From assembly GCA_012845835.1 (NCBI GenBank), contig JABAKD010000023.1, positions 23,871,108 through 23,935,107 on the forward strand: a DNA stretch of 64,000 nt. Reading direction: 5' to 3'. Shown here one piece after another: positions 52,835 through 64,000 of the stretch. The notes beneath the pieces are model-generated. The model worked only from the letters and a program-made list of their open reading frames with translations, did no database searches and was not told the origin of the DNA. This DNA comes from Undaria pinnatifida. Taxonomy: Eukaryota > Sar > Phaeophyceae > Laminariales > Alariaceae. Position 1 is the stretch's first letter, and each line of letters opens with the position of its first letter. A program made the translations under genes and the position numbers.

Positions 52835-53841
52835 ATGCACCGGCGACATCAAGGTCGGTGACCTCCTGAAGAAGGCAGGCGACCACTTGCTCGATATACA
52901 TCCCGCATTCCATTCCCACGGTGCCACGAGGGCGTTCGACATCGAGGTACGTTCTACTCTTATCTTGCGTCCTGTGTGTCACGATTCGAGACATCCATGT
53001 CTCTTGCTCAAGACTAGGGGATTGCGTGCGGATATAGTCTATGAAGTGCGGCTCTTTTTCCGAGTACCAAGAGCAAGTACAACAATACCACAACAATTAC
53101 TAACAACGAAAGGGGCTCCAAAAATTTGGATTGTTACGACGTCTGCTGGAGAGAAGTACGAATACTTTTTACACATACTTATCAACGTCCTCCCGCCATG
53201 CTTCAACGTTTGTGGACAGATCCACAAGATCATCGACAAAAAACAAGAGTGCAAGGTGCTGGGTACCCCCGCTGAGGAGGAAGAGTCCAAGCAAGCCTGC
53301 ATGCTCCTTCGGAAGCAATGTTGACAGCACGTTCTTTATAGAACGTTAAGTTGTGGTTTATTATACCAGCATCGTTTTTTGAGAACTATGCCTAAATGCG
53401 TGCTCTTCGTCTTTCAGGAATACAAATAAATGTACTTCACATGTTTGCGGTGTATGCGTTCAAGTTCCTGCTTCCAGCATGTTTTTTTTGGCACTGCGCT
53501 CCTTTACATCTTAAGTTGTAGTTTTCCTGTCTCTATCCTTGACAAGCGCGTGCCTGGTAATAATTTATTATTGATGATCGACTTAGAGAGAGCTATTAAT
53601 AAGTGTACAGGTGCTACCTGAGAGGTGGAAGGATATGCCAAGCAAGTCCTCCGACGTGCCCATCATGGACTGGGCGAATGGATGATAATAACAAACTTAT
53701 AATCATAATCGTCTCTATCCTGTACCGTTGTACGATATATGGACCTCTTGGCATTTTCAAGTCGCCAGTTGCGCCATTTGTGCTTCTTTTCCGCCTTCCT
53801 ACTGAATGTCCATTCCTCCTTCCGCGAGCGAAGCCCTTGTA
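52835..53841 (+). mobile_element. Unit S copy 4, 3' part only
   Basis: Begins within exon 2 (TGCACCGGCGACATC) at the element B junction. It ends in GCGAGCGAAGCCCTTGTA at 53841. It has the 3' inverted repeat (53618-53654), but the GC hairpin is missing between two would-be GCGAGCG copies. A shorter T-run (TACTTTTTACA) leaves one frame open from exon 2 to the terminal stop at 53324, across what is an intron in the other copies. Confidence 0.7.
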
Positions 53842-54620
53842 CACCATATTATTAATAGTAAAGGACAGAGGTGTGCAACAGTGGGGACGGTGGTACTCGC
53901 AAGCACCAGTGGAAGGCCGACATTTTATAAACAAAAGAAAAGGCTCATCTCCCACAGAACGAAAAAAGACGGCCCACCCACCCACCACGGACGACGCAGT
54001 GCACCCTCCACCCACCCACCGACCAAACCTTTACTACATACAGCAGTACAGCAGTGCAGCAGTACGTACAGCAGTGCACCTGCACCCAAAAAAAAAACAA
54101 ATTGGTGCTCTATCATCCTCAGAGCTCTCTATGTAAATCTATATATCTTAGTTCGCTTATCACATATATGCACATCCTTACGTCTGCGGATATCTCCCAC
54201 CTCTGACCGCCTTTCCGCGCGGTTTCTTCGCTGAGGTGTGCCCCCGCCTCGACTGCAACCACCGGCTCAGCTGATCCGCCCGCTCGGCGCCGTAGCGCGC
54301 GCGCGAGGCCTCGACGTCGAAATCTACGACGAGATCTCCGAAAAATCGTGCCCTGTGAGACGTTTTTTGGTGCGTAGTCTGCACACAGGGCTAATGTCTT
54401 CGCGTTATTTCTTCGGTACGTGTTCTCTGACCTCCGACACACGGGGGGGGGTCGATTACCTGGCCGGCGTCGCCATTGTAAAGGCCACTAAGCGAGGTTT
54501 GTGCTAGGATCTGGGGAAGAAAAGTTCGTAATCCCCGAGGACACATGCCACCCAGGCGTAGTGGAGAACTGCTAAGTCTACAGCAGCACGTATACATGTA
54601 CATGATGTACAGCAGTAGCT
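53842..54620. other. Unassigned segment
   Basis: Includes a ~105 bp stretch (53965-54070) repeated at 55297-55410, and a GC-rich block (54230-54330) with open frames on both strands. The plus-strand peptide PLGAVARARGLDVEIYDEIS looks protein-like but I do not recognise it. Confidence 0.3.
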
Positions 54621-54624
54621 GAAG

Positions 54625-54995
54625 CTATGATGAGCCTGCAGCATCACGAAGCTACAAATGGTATATGCACAGCAGCATCACGAAGCTACAAATGGTATAT
54701 GCACAGCAGCATCACGAAGCTACAAATGGTATATGCACAGCAGAATCACGAAGCTACAAATGGTATATGCACAGCAGCAGCTAGGCCTCGTGGAGAACTG
54801 CGAACTCTCAATATTTTTGAACCCCCGGTAGTCTACAGCAGCACGTATAAATCAGCAGCACGTACATGTACATGATGTACAGCAGTAGCTGAAGCTATAA
54901 TGAGCCTGCAGCATGACGAAGCTACAAATGGTATATGCACAGCAGCATCACGAAGCTACAAATGGTATATGCACAGCAGGTATATGCACAGCAGC
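54625..54995. repeat. 33 bp minisatellite, two clusters
   Basis: Units read CACGAAGCTACAAATGGTAT plus ATGCACAGCAGCAT. Five lie at 54640-54780 and two or three at 54910-54995. Each cluster follows a shared CATGTACATGATGTACAGC lead-in. Confidence 0.85.
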
Positions 54996-55177
54996 AGCTG
55001 TGGCCGCGCCTTTCTGCGTAGCAACGCAGAGCGTCACCCAGCTGGGGTGAACCGCCATGCTCTCCCATAATTTCCAGGCTGCCTTCTCGCATTGTTCCGC
55101 CGCACACGGGAAATCGGGAAAAAAATGTCGGCATTTTCCCTTTCCAGTATCTCCCATATATGAATTAACAAACTTCG
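54996..55177. other. Spacer
   Basis: No gene or repeat recognised. Confidence 0.3.
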
Positions 55178-55270
55178 TCTAACTCTTGGCATTACTTCTT
55201 ACCCTCTTAATATTTACTATCCTGCGCTGCGACCGGCGGCCGTCCAGGCCGCCGGCGTAGCCCCTTGTAA
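55178..55270 (+). repeat. Stand-alone unit S 3' module (short)
   Basis: CTCTTGGCATTACTTC, then a perfect 9 bp stem CCGGCGGCC-GTCCA-GGCCGCCGG (55233-55256 region), then CCCCTTGTA. The arms differ in sequence from the other modules but the stem is kept. Confidence 0.5.
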
Positions 55271-55296
55271 GTACTAAGAAAACAAAATATTAACAG

Positions 55297-55560
55297 GCCA
55301 CCCACCCACCACGGAAGACGCAGTCAGTGCATCCTCCACCCACCCACCGACCAAGCCTTTACTACATACAGCAGCACAGCAGTGCAGCAGTACGTACAGC
55401 AGCACACCTGGTACGCGGGGAGCAGTTAGTTGATTGGTTTTTGAGCACCTTGTATGAATCAGGAAACAAAAAGTGCAGCAGCACGTACAGCAGTACACCT
55501 GGTACGCGGAGAGCAGTTAGTTGGTTGGTTCTTGAGGGCCTTGTACCAGGTATGAAACAG
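55297..55560. repeat. Dispersed repeat shared with 53965-54070, plus internal duplication
   Basis: The first ~110 bp match 53965-54070 in the same orientation. ACACCTGGTACGCGG...GAGCAGTTAGTTG then occurs twice (55405 and 55496). Confidence 0.7.
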
Positions 55561-55617
55561 GAAACAAACGGGGGGAGTTTCGTTTTTTGACGATACTCGG
55601 CCATCGGGGAGCGACCG

Positions 55618-55706
55618 AGCCGCCATCCACCACCCACCCACCACCCACCCACCACCCACCATCCACCACCCACCACCCACCACCCACCACCCACCATCCA
55701 CCCACG
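55618..55706. repeat. CCACCCA microsatellite-like tract
   Basis: About 12 imperfect CCACCCAC units, strictly C-rich on the plus strand. Confidence 0.9.
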
Positions 55707-55786
55707 GACCTACCCAGTACTGCAGTACAGCAATGCAGCAGTACGTAGAGCAATACACCTGACAGGCGAGCAGCAGCCGATTCGTT

Positions 55787-56076
55787 GGTTACAATGCTCT
55801 CGGGCTGGGCGGGATTTGCAATTGCTTACTATTCCTCGCCACGCCGGGGGCCAAGCGAGCCGTCCCCGGGAGCCCCCCTCGCCGAGGTGGGGCACCGACG
55901 CCCGTTCTTTCGCCGGCATGTCGTTGATTACAATGCTCTCGGGCTGGGCGGGATTTGCAATTGTTTACTATTCCTCGCCACGCCGGGGGCCAAGCGAGCC
56001 GTCCCCGGGAGGGCGATTTCCACGCTCCCCCCTCGCCAAGATGGGGCACCGACGCCCGTTCTTTTGCCGGCATGTC
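55787..56076. repeat. ~140 bp tandem duplication
   Basis: Two copies share TACAATGCTCTCGGGCTGGG and CCAAGCGAGCCGTCCCCGGG. The open plus-strand frame to 56273 crosses it and ends GKVFRPRYFKDPKKRQDH..., not recognised. Confidence 0.8.
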
Positions 56077-56235
56077 GTAGTGCTGCTGTGCGGATGGGAC
56101 GTGGCGGCACCGCGAGGCCGCCTGAGGCCGAGTGGAGCTCGGGAGTCACCGCTTTTGTGGGGAAGGTGTTCAGACCAAGATATTTCAAAGATCCAAAAAA
56201 ACGTCAAGACCACCTAAGCGTATTATATAATAAGG

Positions 56236-56462
56236 ATATGCTTGCAAACTTACGGATTACCATCTCAAGGTAATTCATCGGTGGGGCATCATTAAACAAA
56301 TCTGGGTTGAGCTAGCCCTCTCTCTACCGATACCAATTTTCCACATTTCTTAGCCTCCATTCCCACCCATATACTTGCAAATTTACTGATTACCATCTCA
56401 AAGTAATTCATCGGTGGGGCATCATCAAACTAGTCTGGGTTGAGCTAGCCCTCTACCGATAC
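56236..56462. repeat. ~134 bp tandem duplication
   Basis: Two copies share GATTACCATCTCAA and AATTCATCGGTGGGGCATCAT, then TGGGTTGAGCTAGCCCTCT. Confidence 0.8.
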
Positions 56463-56625
56463 TAGAATGATCCCAAAACAATGCAAAATCTTCGGTTGGG
56501 TTTCACTACGGGGCTGGTTTTGAGAAAAGTTTAAACCAATGACCGATTTGATTGCAGAAATGGATCCTTAATTACCACAATTTCCGCCCAGAATCCTGGA
56601 ATCCTCCTGATTTACTCTAGTCAGC

Positions 56626-57078
56626 ATGTATGAACTTCTTACAACTCTTCGCAGTGATATGCACATGCCAACACCAGGTTCCTATCTCCTCACTGAAAGT
56701 ATTCAACTTGTCCTTGTGAAGGTGGACATTATTATATCTCTTTCCCATGTCCAGCAATTTGATTGTGTGAAGATGTCGTGGTACTGGAAGGTGGGAGGGA
56801 AGGGACGCAGGGGTATCAGCTTCGCTTGGAGACAGCACCGGTTCTTCTTTATAGATTTCTCATTATTGGCGTTGAGCTATGACAAGCTCGAGGAGACAGG
56901 AAGAGGAAGAGGAGGAGAAGGAGGAGAAGGAGGAGGAGGAGTGAGAGCACGGGGGTGGCGTGAAGCTCACAGAGTTCGCTTCACCCCAGCTTTGCTGCTG
57001 TGCTCTCTTCCGGACCTTTACCTATGGAACGTACAAGGAACGTTCTCCTGGATGTCCTATGTTCCCATGAGCGCTTAA
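56626..57078 (+). CDS. Unrecognised open frame
   Basis: 150 codons from an ATG, with a hydrophobic mid-part (IQLVLVKVDIIISLSHVQQF) and a GGEGG-rich stretch from purine-rich DNA. No domain recognised. The 3' end may run into the LTR of element C, so this is probably a chance frame. Confidence 0.15.
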   Translation: MYELLTTLRSDMHMPTPGSYLLTESIQLVLVKVDIIISLSHVQQFDCVKMSWYWKVGGKGRRGISFAWRQHRFFFIDFSLLALSYDKLEETGRGRGGEGGEGGGGVRARGWREAHRVRFTPALLLCSLPDLYLWNVQGTFSWMSYVPMSA

Positions 57079-57280
57079 CGCGCTTACTTCTATCTATCTT
57101 GTCCAGAGGAGGAGCGTTCCATTTCCGAGAACGCTCTTGTGGTACAAACTAGCTATATTCTACGGGTTATCCGCTTCACTCAGAATATTCCGTTTAAGAG
57201 AACCTTCTTGTGGCCAATAGACTATAACTCTGCGACTATCCTACCGAATCTATTGCCAGCTATACTGACACTCTATAACA
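57079..57280 (-). repeat. Element C 3' LTR (internal edge defined only)
   Basis: On the minus strand, AGGGTGGGCTAG is followed by TGTTATAGAGTG, the same internal-to-LTR junction as in elements A (4371/4372) and B (40022/40023) but with a different LTR sequence. The outer end is not determined; the start given is approximate. Confidence 0.45.
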
Positions 57281-57729
57281 CTAGCCCACCCTGAATAGTC
57301 GTAGATGCAGATCACCTGCCCATTAAATGATGTCAACAAAACATCAAAAATTGGGAGGGGGATCGAAGATGCGGCTATTCGAAACAAACGAAAATGAGGC
57401 TATCGATTCCCCCACACCTCGTAATAATGAAGATTAAACGCCTCATTGCAAGATATACAACCCTATGATGGAGCTCACAACCGCGAGAGCTCGAGAAAGG
57501 GTATGTACCTACGGTATACCAGTAGCAATCGGCCTACGATAACACGAAGGGCGCGGCCACTGAGCGCAAGGATGCGAAGGGGGCCAAAGAAGAAGGTATA
57601 GACGCGGAAACCAAGTCAGAAGAGAATAAGGGAACACGTGTCACGCTGTGAAGGCCAAACGAGTTTACGGCCAGAAGCGTAGTGCCGAAGGGGCGGGCGG
57701 TCGGTCCATTTGCCGGAAGGCCTAGAGAA

Positions 57730-58060
57730 ATCAAGAAGCACTGCCTAAAGAACGTCAGAGTCCGCTACGTTGGACACTGACAGCTGACGTGGGGCCATCG
57801 GTTGGACGGTGAAAGAGCAAAAACTAAGACGCGAAGAAGTACGCAAGCGTCGGGCCATTGGTCAAAAGGCAGAAGAGAAAGAGCCTGAAACAAGAAAAAA
57901 ACAAAGAAAAGTGCCTAAAATAATGTCAGGGTCCGCAACGTTGGACCTGGAAGGCTGACGTGGGACCATTGGTCGAAAGGCAAGACTATAAAGAACCAGT
58001 ACGCTGAGGTTTAACGGAAGCACAGGGGCCGTAATATGCGACCTAGGAGGCTAGCATAAG
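57730..58060. repeat. Degenerate repeats with GACGTGGGRCCATYGGT
   Basis: Two or three units near 57750, 57925 and 58025, containing GTCAGRGTCCGC, ACGTTGGAC and a CCATTGGTCGAAAGGC-type block. Confidence 0.5.
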
Positions 58061-60778
58061 GCCCTTGGTCGAACTGTAGAACGGAAAACCGAGGCTATCA
58101 AAACAAATCGCGAAAACGCAGTGAAAGACAACACCTAAAACAGTGGCACAGACAACACCAAAATGGTGGTACTGGAGGCGTGTGTGATACGCCGGAAAGC
58201 TTAACCGGGGGGCAACAGTGGAGTACCCTAAGAAGCTATCTGGGTACAGTACCAGGAAAACGGGAAGAGATAACTGGTGAGGTCTCCTAGCCAAAGCTAT
58301 ACGCAAACAAGGACGAAACTGAAACGTAGACACCAGAAAGACGGAAGGCACTATCGGAAGCCGGAAAGAGAGTCGACATATGACACCTTGAGAGGCTAGC
58401 TAATAACGGGAACAATGCCAGCAAACGTAGCGAGGCTATTCAACCATAACAAAGCAAGCCAAGAATGGGGTACACAAGAAGATACTCGTTCAGCTCGAAG
58501 CAGCGCTGGAAGTGTCTAGCTTCAGAGAGAACGCAGGGAACAGAGAAGACAATATGAAGAAAGCCGCAGCTGGGTACTATACGTCGGGAACGCGGGGTCG
58601 CTAACGTGGAGCAACCCCAAAAAGGTAACCGAGAAAAATGCAGGGAAAAACGGGAAGTAGGCAAATCGTGCCATAGCAACGTACTGCAGCCTGACAAAAA
58701 GAAGGGTCCATAGCAAAGGACCTTGAAAGGCTACTTTCAGCAAACGAGCAACACTAGGTACGTAGCGAAGGCATACCTCCGAAAGCGATTTCGCCGAAAA
58801 AAAACAACACGAAAGGGGGTCAACAGGGAACGACCTATATGGGCTGCGAAGCCAAACTGGAGTCAAAACGTGGGCCCGATGCGACAAGTACGCGAACAAG
58901 CCAAGAGCAAAACGGGGGCCAAGAGGGGAGGGCCTGTGGACTGCACGGTCAGGACGGGCTGTAAACCCATGATCAAGGCCGGTGTAGTTGAACCCTATTG
59001 GCAGGTATGCCGAAAAGAAACAAGAAAAAGTGGTCGAGAGAAACAAGACCTGTTGGCTGCAAAGCCAGGATGGGGGTCAGTGTCGTTGGGCCGTAGGGGC
59101 AGCGGTGCCGAGAGAAAAAGGTAAGAAATAGTGGTCCAGGGGAATGAATCCGCTGGCTACGAAGCAAGAACGGAGCCCGACAGCAAGGGGCTCTTGGCGG
59201 CAGGTACGACCAAACAAAAAGGCAGAGGCCAAAGAGAACCGACAGATGGGCTGAAGAGTCAGCACGGGACCGCTAACATGGAACCTAAGGGGGGCTCTCA
59301 ATGTGAAGCCAGTGGTCGACAACATGGGACCATAGACAGTAGCAATAGCTGAAATGCCGTAATACCACGTGGCTGAGGCTAAAGTGCAGCGACGTCAGTC
59401 GTGGGAAGAAGTACGGCAAGAACAAAGAAAGGTCCAACAACGAAAGGGACGTATGCCAAGGGGCAAGGAGAAGTCCAACAGCAACAACAAAAAAAGGAGG
59501 TAATGCCTCGCGAAAAACGAAGAGAAATAACGCGGAAAGCATCCATGTTGTCACCAATCGCATAAGGCGAGGTGAGAACGACACGATAGAAAACCTCGAC
59601 ATGGTTCGGAAACGCCATGGTTCGTCGTTGTGCACGAAACATGGGCGGGCTACATCGGCGGTAGAAGGCGGAAGCAAAACTACAAAGGCAAACACTCGTC
59701 GCACTGTAGAAAAGTGGAACAACTTGGGCGCGAGTTCAGGATCAAGGCGCCCATGAAGGTCACTGAAAAACTAACAAATGCCATAGTTTGAATGCGGCAA
59801 ATAAGACAGAAGGCACACTACTACGTTCAAACGTTGTTGGGGCCTCAATGATACTCAGACTGTAAGGGAGTACTTTGGGGAGCCACGAGGCAATATTACT
59901 GACGATATCGGTACCTACCAGGTAAAATGTTTCTGAGACAGTAAGGTCCAAAGCTTATACGCGCACGAATTCTCCCAGAAGAAAGGAGAGAGGGCTACTA
60001 CGGTCGGTCGGTAGCTGCGCACAGCGATAACCACTAAGGAGCAAGCGTGCCCAGAAATAACGAAAGAAACACAAATAATACCCGCGTTGCATGGACGCGA
60101 AAGCGGAAGGTATCGGTTCCGAAAATTCACGAACGCCAGAATCGGGAGGAAATACGTTCCGAAAACGCACACACTGCAGAGAGGAGGGGGTGTACATTCC
60201 CATCCGGCACATAGTGCAGGGGGAGGGGAAACCAAGATAGAAAAGCCAAGCTAACACGATGTTATTTTCAAACTCATACCGTGAGAGCGGTGAAAACGGG
60301 GTCTTAACGCAACGGAGGGCTAATAAACTCTGTGAACGAGCACGCACATGGTGCAGACGATATCTCGGCTGAGAAGGAATCAGACGGAACTATTACGATA
60401 TCGCGGGCTGATACCGTAAGCCGGACAGAGGGAGGGGGCAAACCACGTACAACTCTAAAAATGCTAGCGGGGCGCATGCACAGCGTGCAAGCGAAGTTCA
60501 GGCTAATAAGGACCTAGCGAAACTACCATGGTTTCGGGGGTTGATGCTATAAAGAAGCCTAGAGGGGGGGGTCGTGAACAAACGACGGACCCGAAAATAC
60601 TAGCAAAACGTTGATGTCGTGAAACTCTGAAAATGTGGCCTCCTATAGAGCCATTCCTACCGGAAGCTAAGTGACAAAAAAAACGGGGAAAACATACGCG
60701 AAAGCACTTGGATGTCCAACCGAGAAGATGGAACTTGTGCAGGGCAATATGACGCAAACAAGGGGGGCAACACGCCTC

Positions 60779-61135
60779 AATAAGCACCTACGGCGTGCGT
60801 AGTACAGAAAATAGAGGAAGGGCCAGAGTACATACCACGTATACCACAGTGGTAACAGAACAAATACGACGCCTCAAGGATGATGTACGTAGTGCAAAAG
60901 GGTTGGGGAAGGGCTAAGACATATATGCCATAGCGGTAAGAATCCAAATATGACGCCTCAATAAGTACCAATGACGTACGTAGTGCAAAAGGCAGAAGAA
61001 GAGCCAAGATGGGCATACCACAGCAGGTTTGGAGACATATACGATGCCCAAATATGCACCTATTTCGTACGTAGTGCAGAAAGCAAGAAAAAGGCCAACA
61101 AAAATAAATACCACAGCGGTTTCGGGCGCTGCGAA
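60779..61135. repeat. ~100 bp degenerate tandem repeats
   Basis: Four units share GTACGTAGTGCAAAAGG, an AGAGCCAAGA-like block and ATACCACAGCGG. Confidence 0.65.
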
Positions 61136-61282
61136 ACAAGGGTACGCTAAACCGACGAGGGAAAACGAAGTCACGGCAGGTTTGAGCCAAGTTACGAAAA
61201 CGGGGCAGGTTAAACCGGCACACACAGGAAGACGGAACCATCTTAACTTTTCGGCCTGGTTACGAAAATGGAGCCAGCTAAA

Positions 61283-61425
61283 TCAGTGGCTGGAAGGCCA
61301 GGGTAGCACACCGACGCAAGCACGCAAACATACGTGCCAGTCAAAAGTGGAACAGCCCGAAAGATCAGGGTACCACACCGACACAAGCACGCGAACATAT
61401 GTGCTGTTCAAAAGTGTGACTACCC
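61283..61425. repeat. ~70 bp direct duplication
   Basis: Two copies share AGGGTA(G/C)CACACCGAC and CAAGCACGC(A/G)AACATA. Confidence 0.7.
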
Positions 61426-62179
61426 GAAGAGTCAAGGCCAAGAAGAGGCACCTTGAAACGAACTGAGCAACAAAATCAAACCCAAAAGAGAAAATCAAGA
61501 AGCCAATGCGCACAAAACAAATCCCATGAAAAAAAAACTCAAGAAGGAATTCAAGAAACATGGTTAGGGGGAGGGACAACAAGACAAAAGGGTAAGTGCG
61601 ACTCAACGCGATAATACCCTGGGTGCAGATATCCCTGTCGCGTGGCGTTGTAGACACGCCGATCCGTAGATGGTGCTCCGCGAAGATGTACAGTAGACAC
61701 GCCGTAGGTTAATCTTGGAACCGGGTGGTGTAGGGTCTGACGAAAAATCCGATGAAACGCGGCTGGTGGTCATTCTAGGCTGTGCTGCAGCGCTCCGATC
61801 GCGAGACAGTGACGTCGTGGTGTTCGCGGAAGACGTGGTAGGAGCGCTGGAGACGGATGATGATCCAGTAGAACGCGTTGAAGAGCTCCAAGCACGAACC
61901 GGTGAGGACGGGTTGTTTGCGGACGATGCGGTTGGAGCTCTTTGACGGAAGAAGACGAGGCTGCAGTAGTTACATACAGGTTGAAGAAGGTGACGGATCG
62001 CGTATGCGGCGGTGAAATGTGCGTATTCCACAGCGTACATGTAGACGCAAGCGTTGACGTTGTAGTAGTTCTCTAAAGTGGGTCGGTGGAGATGCCCGCA
62101 GTGCTCGTGGTGTTGGAGTTAGCATTTTACGCAGCGAGGATGACGGCGTGGTTGCTGGAATAGGCTGTAGAGAAGGCGC

Positions 62180-62485
62180 GAGGATGCCGACGATGACGAT
62201 GACGCCGGGGCGGTTAGTAGCGGACTGAAGGGGCAGACCTACCGGCGCGGTGGCTGCAGGAGTCGGCGAAATATGTCCCAGCTGGTCGTCGCTGACGATG
62301 CGATGACGCCGGACTCGGTGGTAGTGGCCAGGGAAAGGGCGCCTCGCCGCTGGTAGCGGTTTTAAGCGGCAGGCCCATCGGTGCATGGGAGCAGAAGTCG
62401 GTGAAATAATTCCCAGATTGTCGAAGAAGATGGTGGCGACGACGCCGGGGCCGGCGGTAGTGGCCAAAAAAGAAAAGGTTGCCTT
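62180..62485. repeat. ~135 bp degenerate tandem repeats
   Basis: Two to three units contain GACGCCGG, a GTAGTGGCCA-type block, GCGGCAGGCCCATCGG and GTCGGTGAAATA. Confidence 0.65.
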
Positions 62486-62519
62486 GACGTTGGTAGTGGC
62501 TTGAAGGAGAAATACATCG

Positions 62520-63050
62520 AATGAAGAAGTCGCGGAAGACGAAGATGGAGCTCAGGTGAAAGGTGGAGCTCTGACGAAGGTGGAGCTCTGGTCGCGAAGC
62601 TCAGATGACGACAGGTGACGACGGATCTCCGTGCAGGAGGAGCTGCGGTCGCGAAGTACAGGTGACGACGAAGCTCTATCAAAAATGGAGCTCTGAAAAA
62701 GGTGGATTTCTGGGCTTGAAGCTCGGGTGACGACGAAGCTCTGGTGAAAGGTGGAACTCCGGTAGCGTGGAGCTCTGGTCTCGAAGCTCAGGTGACGGCG
62801 AAGCTCAGGTGACGTCGAAGCTCTGGTGAAAGGTGGAACTCCGGTGAACGTGGAGGTCTGGTCGCGAAGCTCAGGTGACGGCGAAGCTCGGGTGACGATG
62901 GAGCTCTGGTGGCAAAGCTCAGGCGACGACGAAACTCACGTGACGATGGAGCTCTGGCGGCAAAGCTCAGGTGACGACGGAGCTCAGGTGACGATGGAGC
63001 TCTGGTCGCGGTGTTCGCGCGGCAGTGGGGGGGGTTCGATGATCTTAGAA
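62520..63050. repeat. 20-45 bp minisatellite AAGCTCAGGTGACGACG / GAGCTCTGGT
   Basis: More than 15 imperfect units of two interleaved motifs. The minus-strand peptide is RAPSSPELRRHLSFA repeated. Confidence 0.85.
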
Positions 63051-63429
63051 GTTTAGCCACAGGTACTGGCGAGAAAAACCGTAGTCGGAAGGGCAGTCCA
63101 CAGTTTTCAGCGGCGGCTGTGGAGCGGTGACGGCTCCGGGAAAATAATGGTCCGACGAAGGATGAGGATGGCCAAAAAGGGATGCACCAATGGTGGGCGC
63201 TGGGGAGAACGAAGGACGGCCTGAAAGCCGATCCAGGCGGAGCGCCAGCGTCCTCGGCGCCTTTCTCGGAGCTGGCTAGCGAACCGGAGGCGATGTCATG
63301 GGCCGAAATAGACCCGACGGAGGTTGTGGCGCGGAGAAGGGGTCGACGGATTGTTTTGGCATGGTCCGCAAAGGTGAGTTGCCGAAAGTATTATCAGCGA
63401 ATCGTGGTGCATGGGGTAGGAGGGAGGGG

Positions 63430-63890
63430 GTTTGAGCCCACCCAAGTCAATGCCTAACAGGAAGGGTGCGCGGTTTGCGCGTCGCCGGTGGATGGGGGCG
63501 GATAGTGATGGTGGGTCGAAAGGGAGGGGGAACTAGCCCACCCAAAACGATACCCGGGACGGAATGCTCGCATCGGTCGACGTGGGCAGCGGAGAGGCCG
63601 TGGAAGGGCCCGATTTCTGGCTAAAAAGGTCCCATACGTACCAGGCTCGGGAGGTTCATGAGCCCGAGGCTAAAAAAATAACAAACTCGGAAAAAGAGGG
63701 CGGTGGAATGGTAGAGGTGGGTCGTAGAGGAGAGGTAGCGAGCCCACCCAAACCGATAGTGGGTTCGAAACGCTCATACCCGGAAAAAAAATTTAGCTCC
63801 AACTCAGAAGATGGGAGCGGCGGGATGTGGTGGTGGGTTGGGAGGGACGGGGGAACGAGCCCACCCAAGCCGATGCTCGGCTCGGAGAGG
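63430..63890 (-). repeat. CCCACCCAA / GLGGL motif repeats
   Basis: Four CCCACCCAA blocks at about 63440, 63540, 63750 and 63860, ~100-200 bp apart. Minus-strand frames read IGLGGLVPPS and IGLGGLATS. Matches the pol hinge of elements A (8095-8145) and B (43750-43880). Confidence 0.6.
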
Positions 63891-64000
63891 TCATAACCGA
63901 AAAGGAACAAAACCACAGGTTCAGATGGTAAACCTGTAGGAATGTTATGGTAGGGGGGGGTGGCGACAGTGGCGTCACAGAGATGCCTTCAGGGACGGGT

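Larger units (their letters stand above)
57281..64000 (-). mobile_element. Element C: 3' interior of a related LTR element without recognisable pol
   Basis: The first ~150 bp are similar to elements A and B (CTAGCCCACCCTGA, GAAGATGCGGCT). At 63430-63880, four CCCACCCAA blocks encode GLGGLVP-like peptides on the minus strand, as in the pol hinge of A and B. Between them I find no RT, integrase or chromodomain. Minus-strand frames are long but low complexity. It may be a non-autonomous member or a heavily degraded copy running past the window end. Confidence 0.4.

Noticed and set aside
54640-54990. CRISPR-like array
   Set aside because: 33 bp units are contiguous with no unique spacers; it is a minisatellite in a eukaryotic context.
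58522-59046. Long minus-strand frame as a membrane protein
   Set aside because: The Phe/Leu/Ser-rich translation follows from A/G-rich plus-strand DNA throughout 57.5-61.5 kb; neighbouring frames look alike.

Overview
This is nuclear DNA of a eukaryote, dominated by transposable elements. I found no confident ordinary host gene. The pointers are chromovirus-type Ty3 elements with a chromodomain and a Tudor-like C-terminus, a tyrosine-recombinase (DIRS/Ngaro-like) retroelement relic, a BED/hAT transposase relic and GT-AG introns. To me these suggest an alga or oomycete, most likely a stramenopile. That is an impression, not a proof.

Layout. (1) 1-3360 (+): first copy of a ~3.5 kb unit, here called unit S, with exon pieces of a Cys-rich protein, intronic tandem repeats, subterminal inverted repeats and a GC-rich 3' hairpin. 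It is interrupted by a composite LTR insertion (1108-1699) and an 83 bp solo LTR (2568-2650). (2) 4102-19849 (-): element A, a Ty3 retrotransposon encoding Gag, a linker, a NADAR domain, protease, RT, RNase H, integrase, chromodomain and Tudor-like domain. It has a ~4 kb leader with an 84 bp tandem array. (3) 19850-22390 (-): unit S copy 2, truncated by element A. (4) 22.4-33.4 kb: mosaic of tandem duplications, a tRNA-derived SINE head, a hAT relic (26.4-27.8 kb), unit S 3' modules and a YR retroelement relic between 212 bp direct repeats (30.1-32.6 kb). (5) 33435-36952 (-): unit S copy 3, the most complete. (6) 36953-39660: little recognisable. (7) 39661-52834 (-): a short LTR fused to element B, a second copy of the Ty3 family that has lost protease, RT, part of gag and its 5' LTR. 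(8) 52835-53841 (+): 3' part of unit S copy 4. (9) 53.8-57.1 kb: minisatellites and small duplications. (10) 57281-64000 (-): 3' interior of a third, related LTR element (C), made mostly of degenerate tandem repeats and lacking recognisable pol.

The most notable observation is a well preserved NADAR domain (a family known for ADP-ribose and N-glycoside hydrolysis) between Gag and protease in a Ty3 polyprotein, present in both copies. Where A has stop codons between gag, linker and NADAR-pol, B has sense codons in the same frame, so the ancestor probably made one Gag-NADAR-Pol polyprotein. Second is unit S: subterminal inverted repeats, central tandem repeats and a 3' hairpin resemble non-autonomous Helentron-type rolling-circle elements carrying gene fragments. 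Third is an ~84 bp LTR family (TRIM/SMART-like) joined to the Ty3 LTR at two loci.
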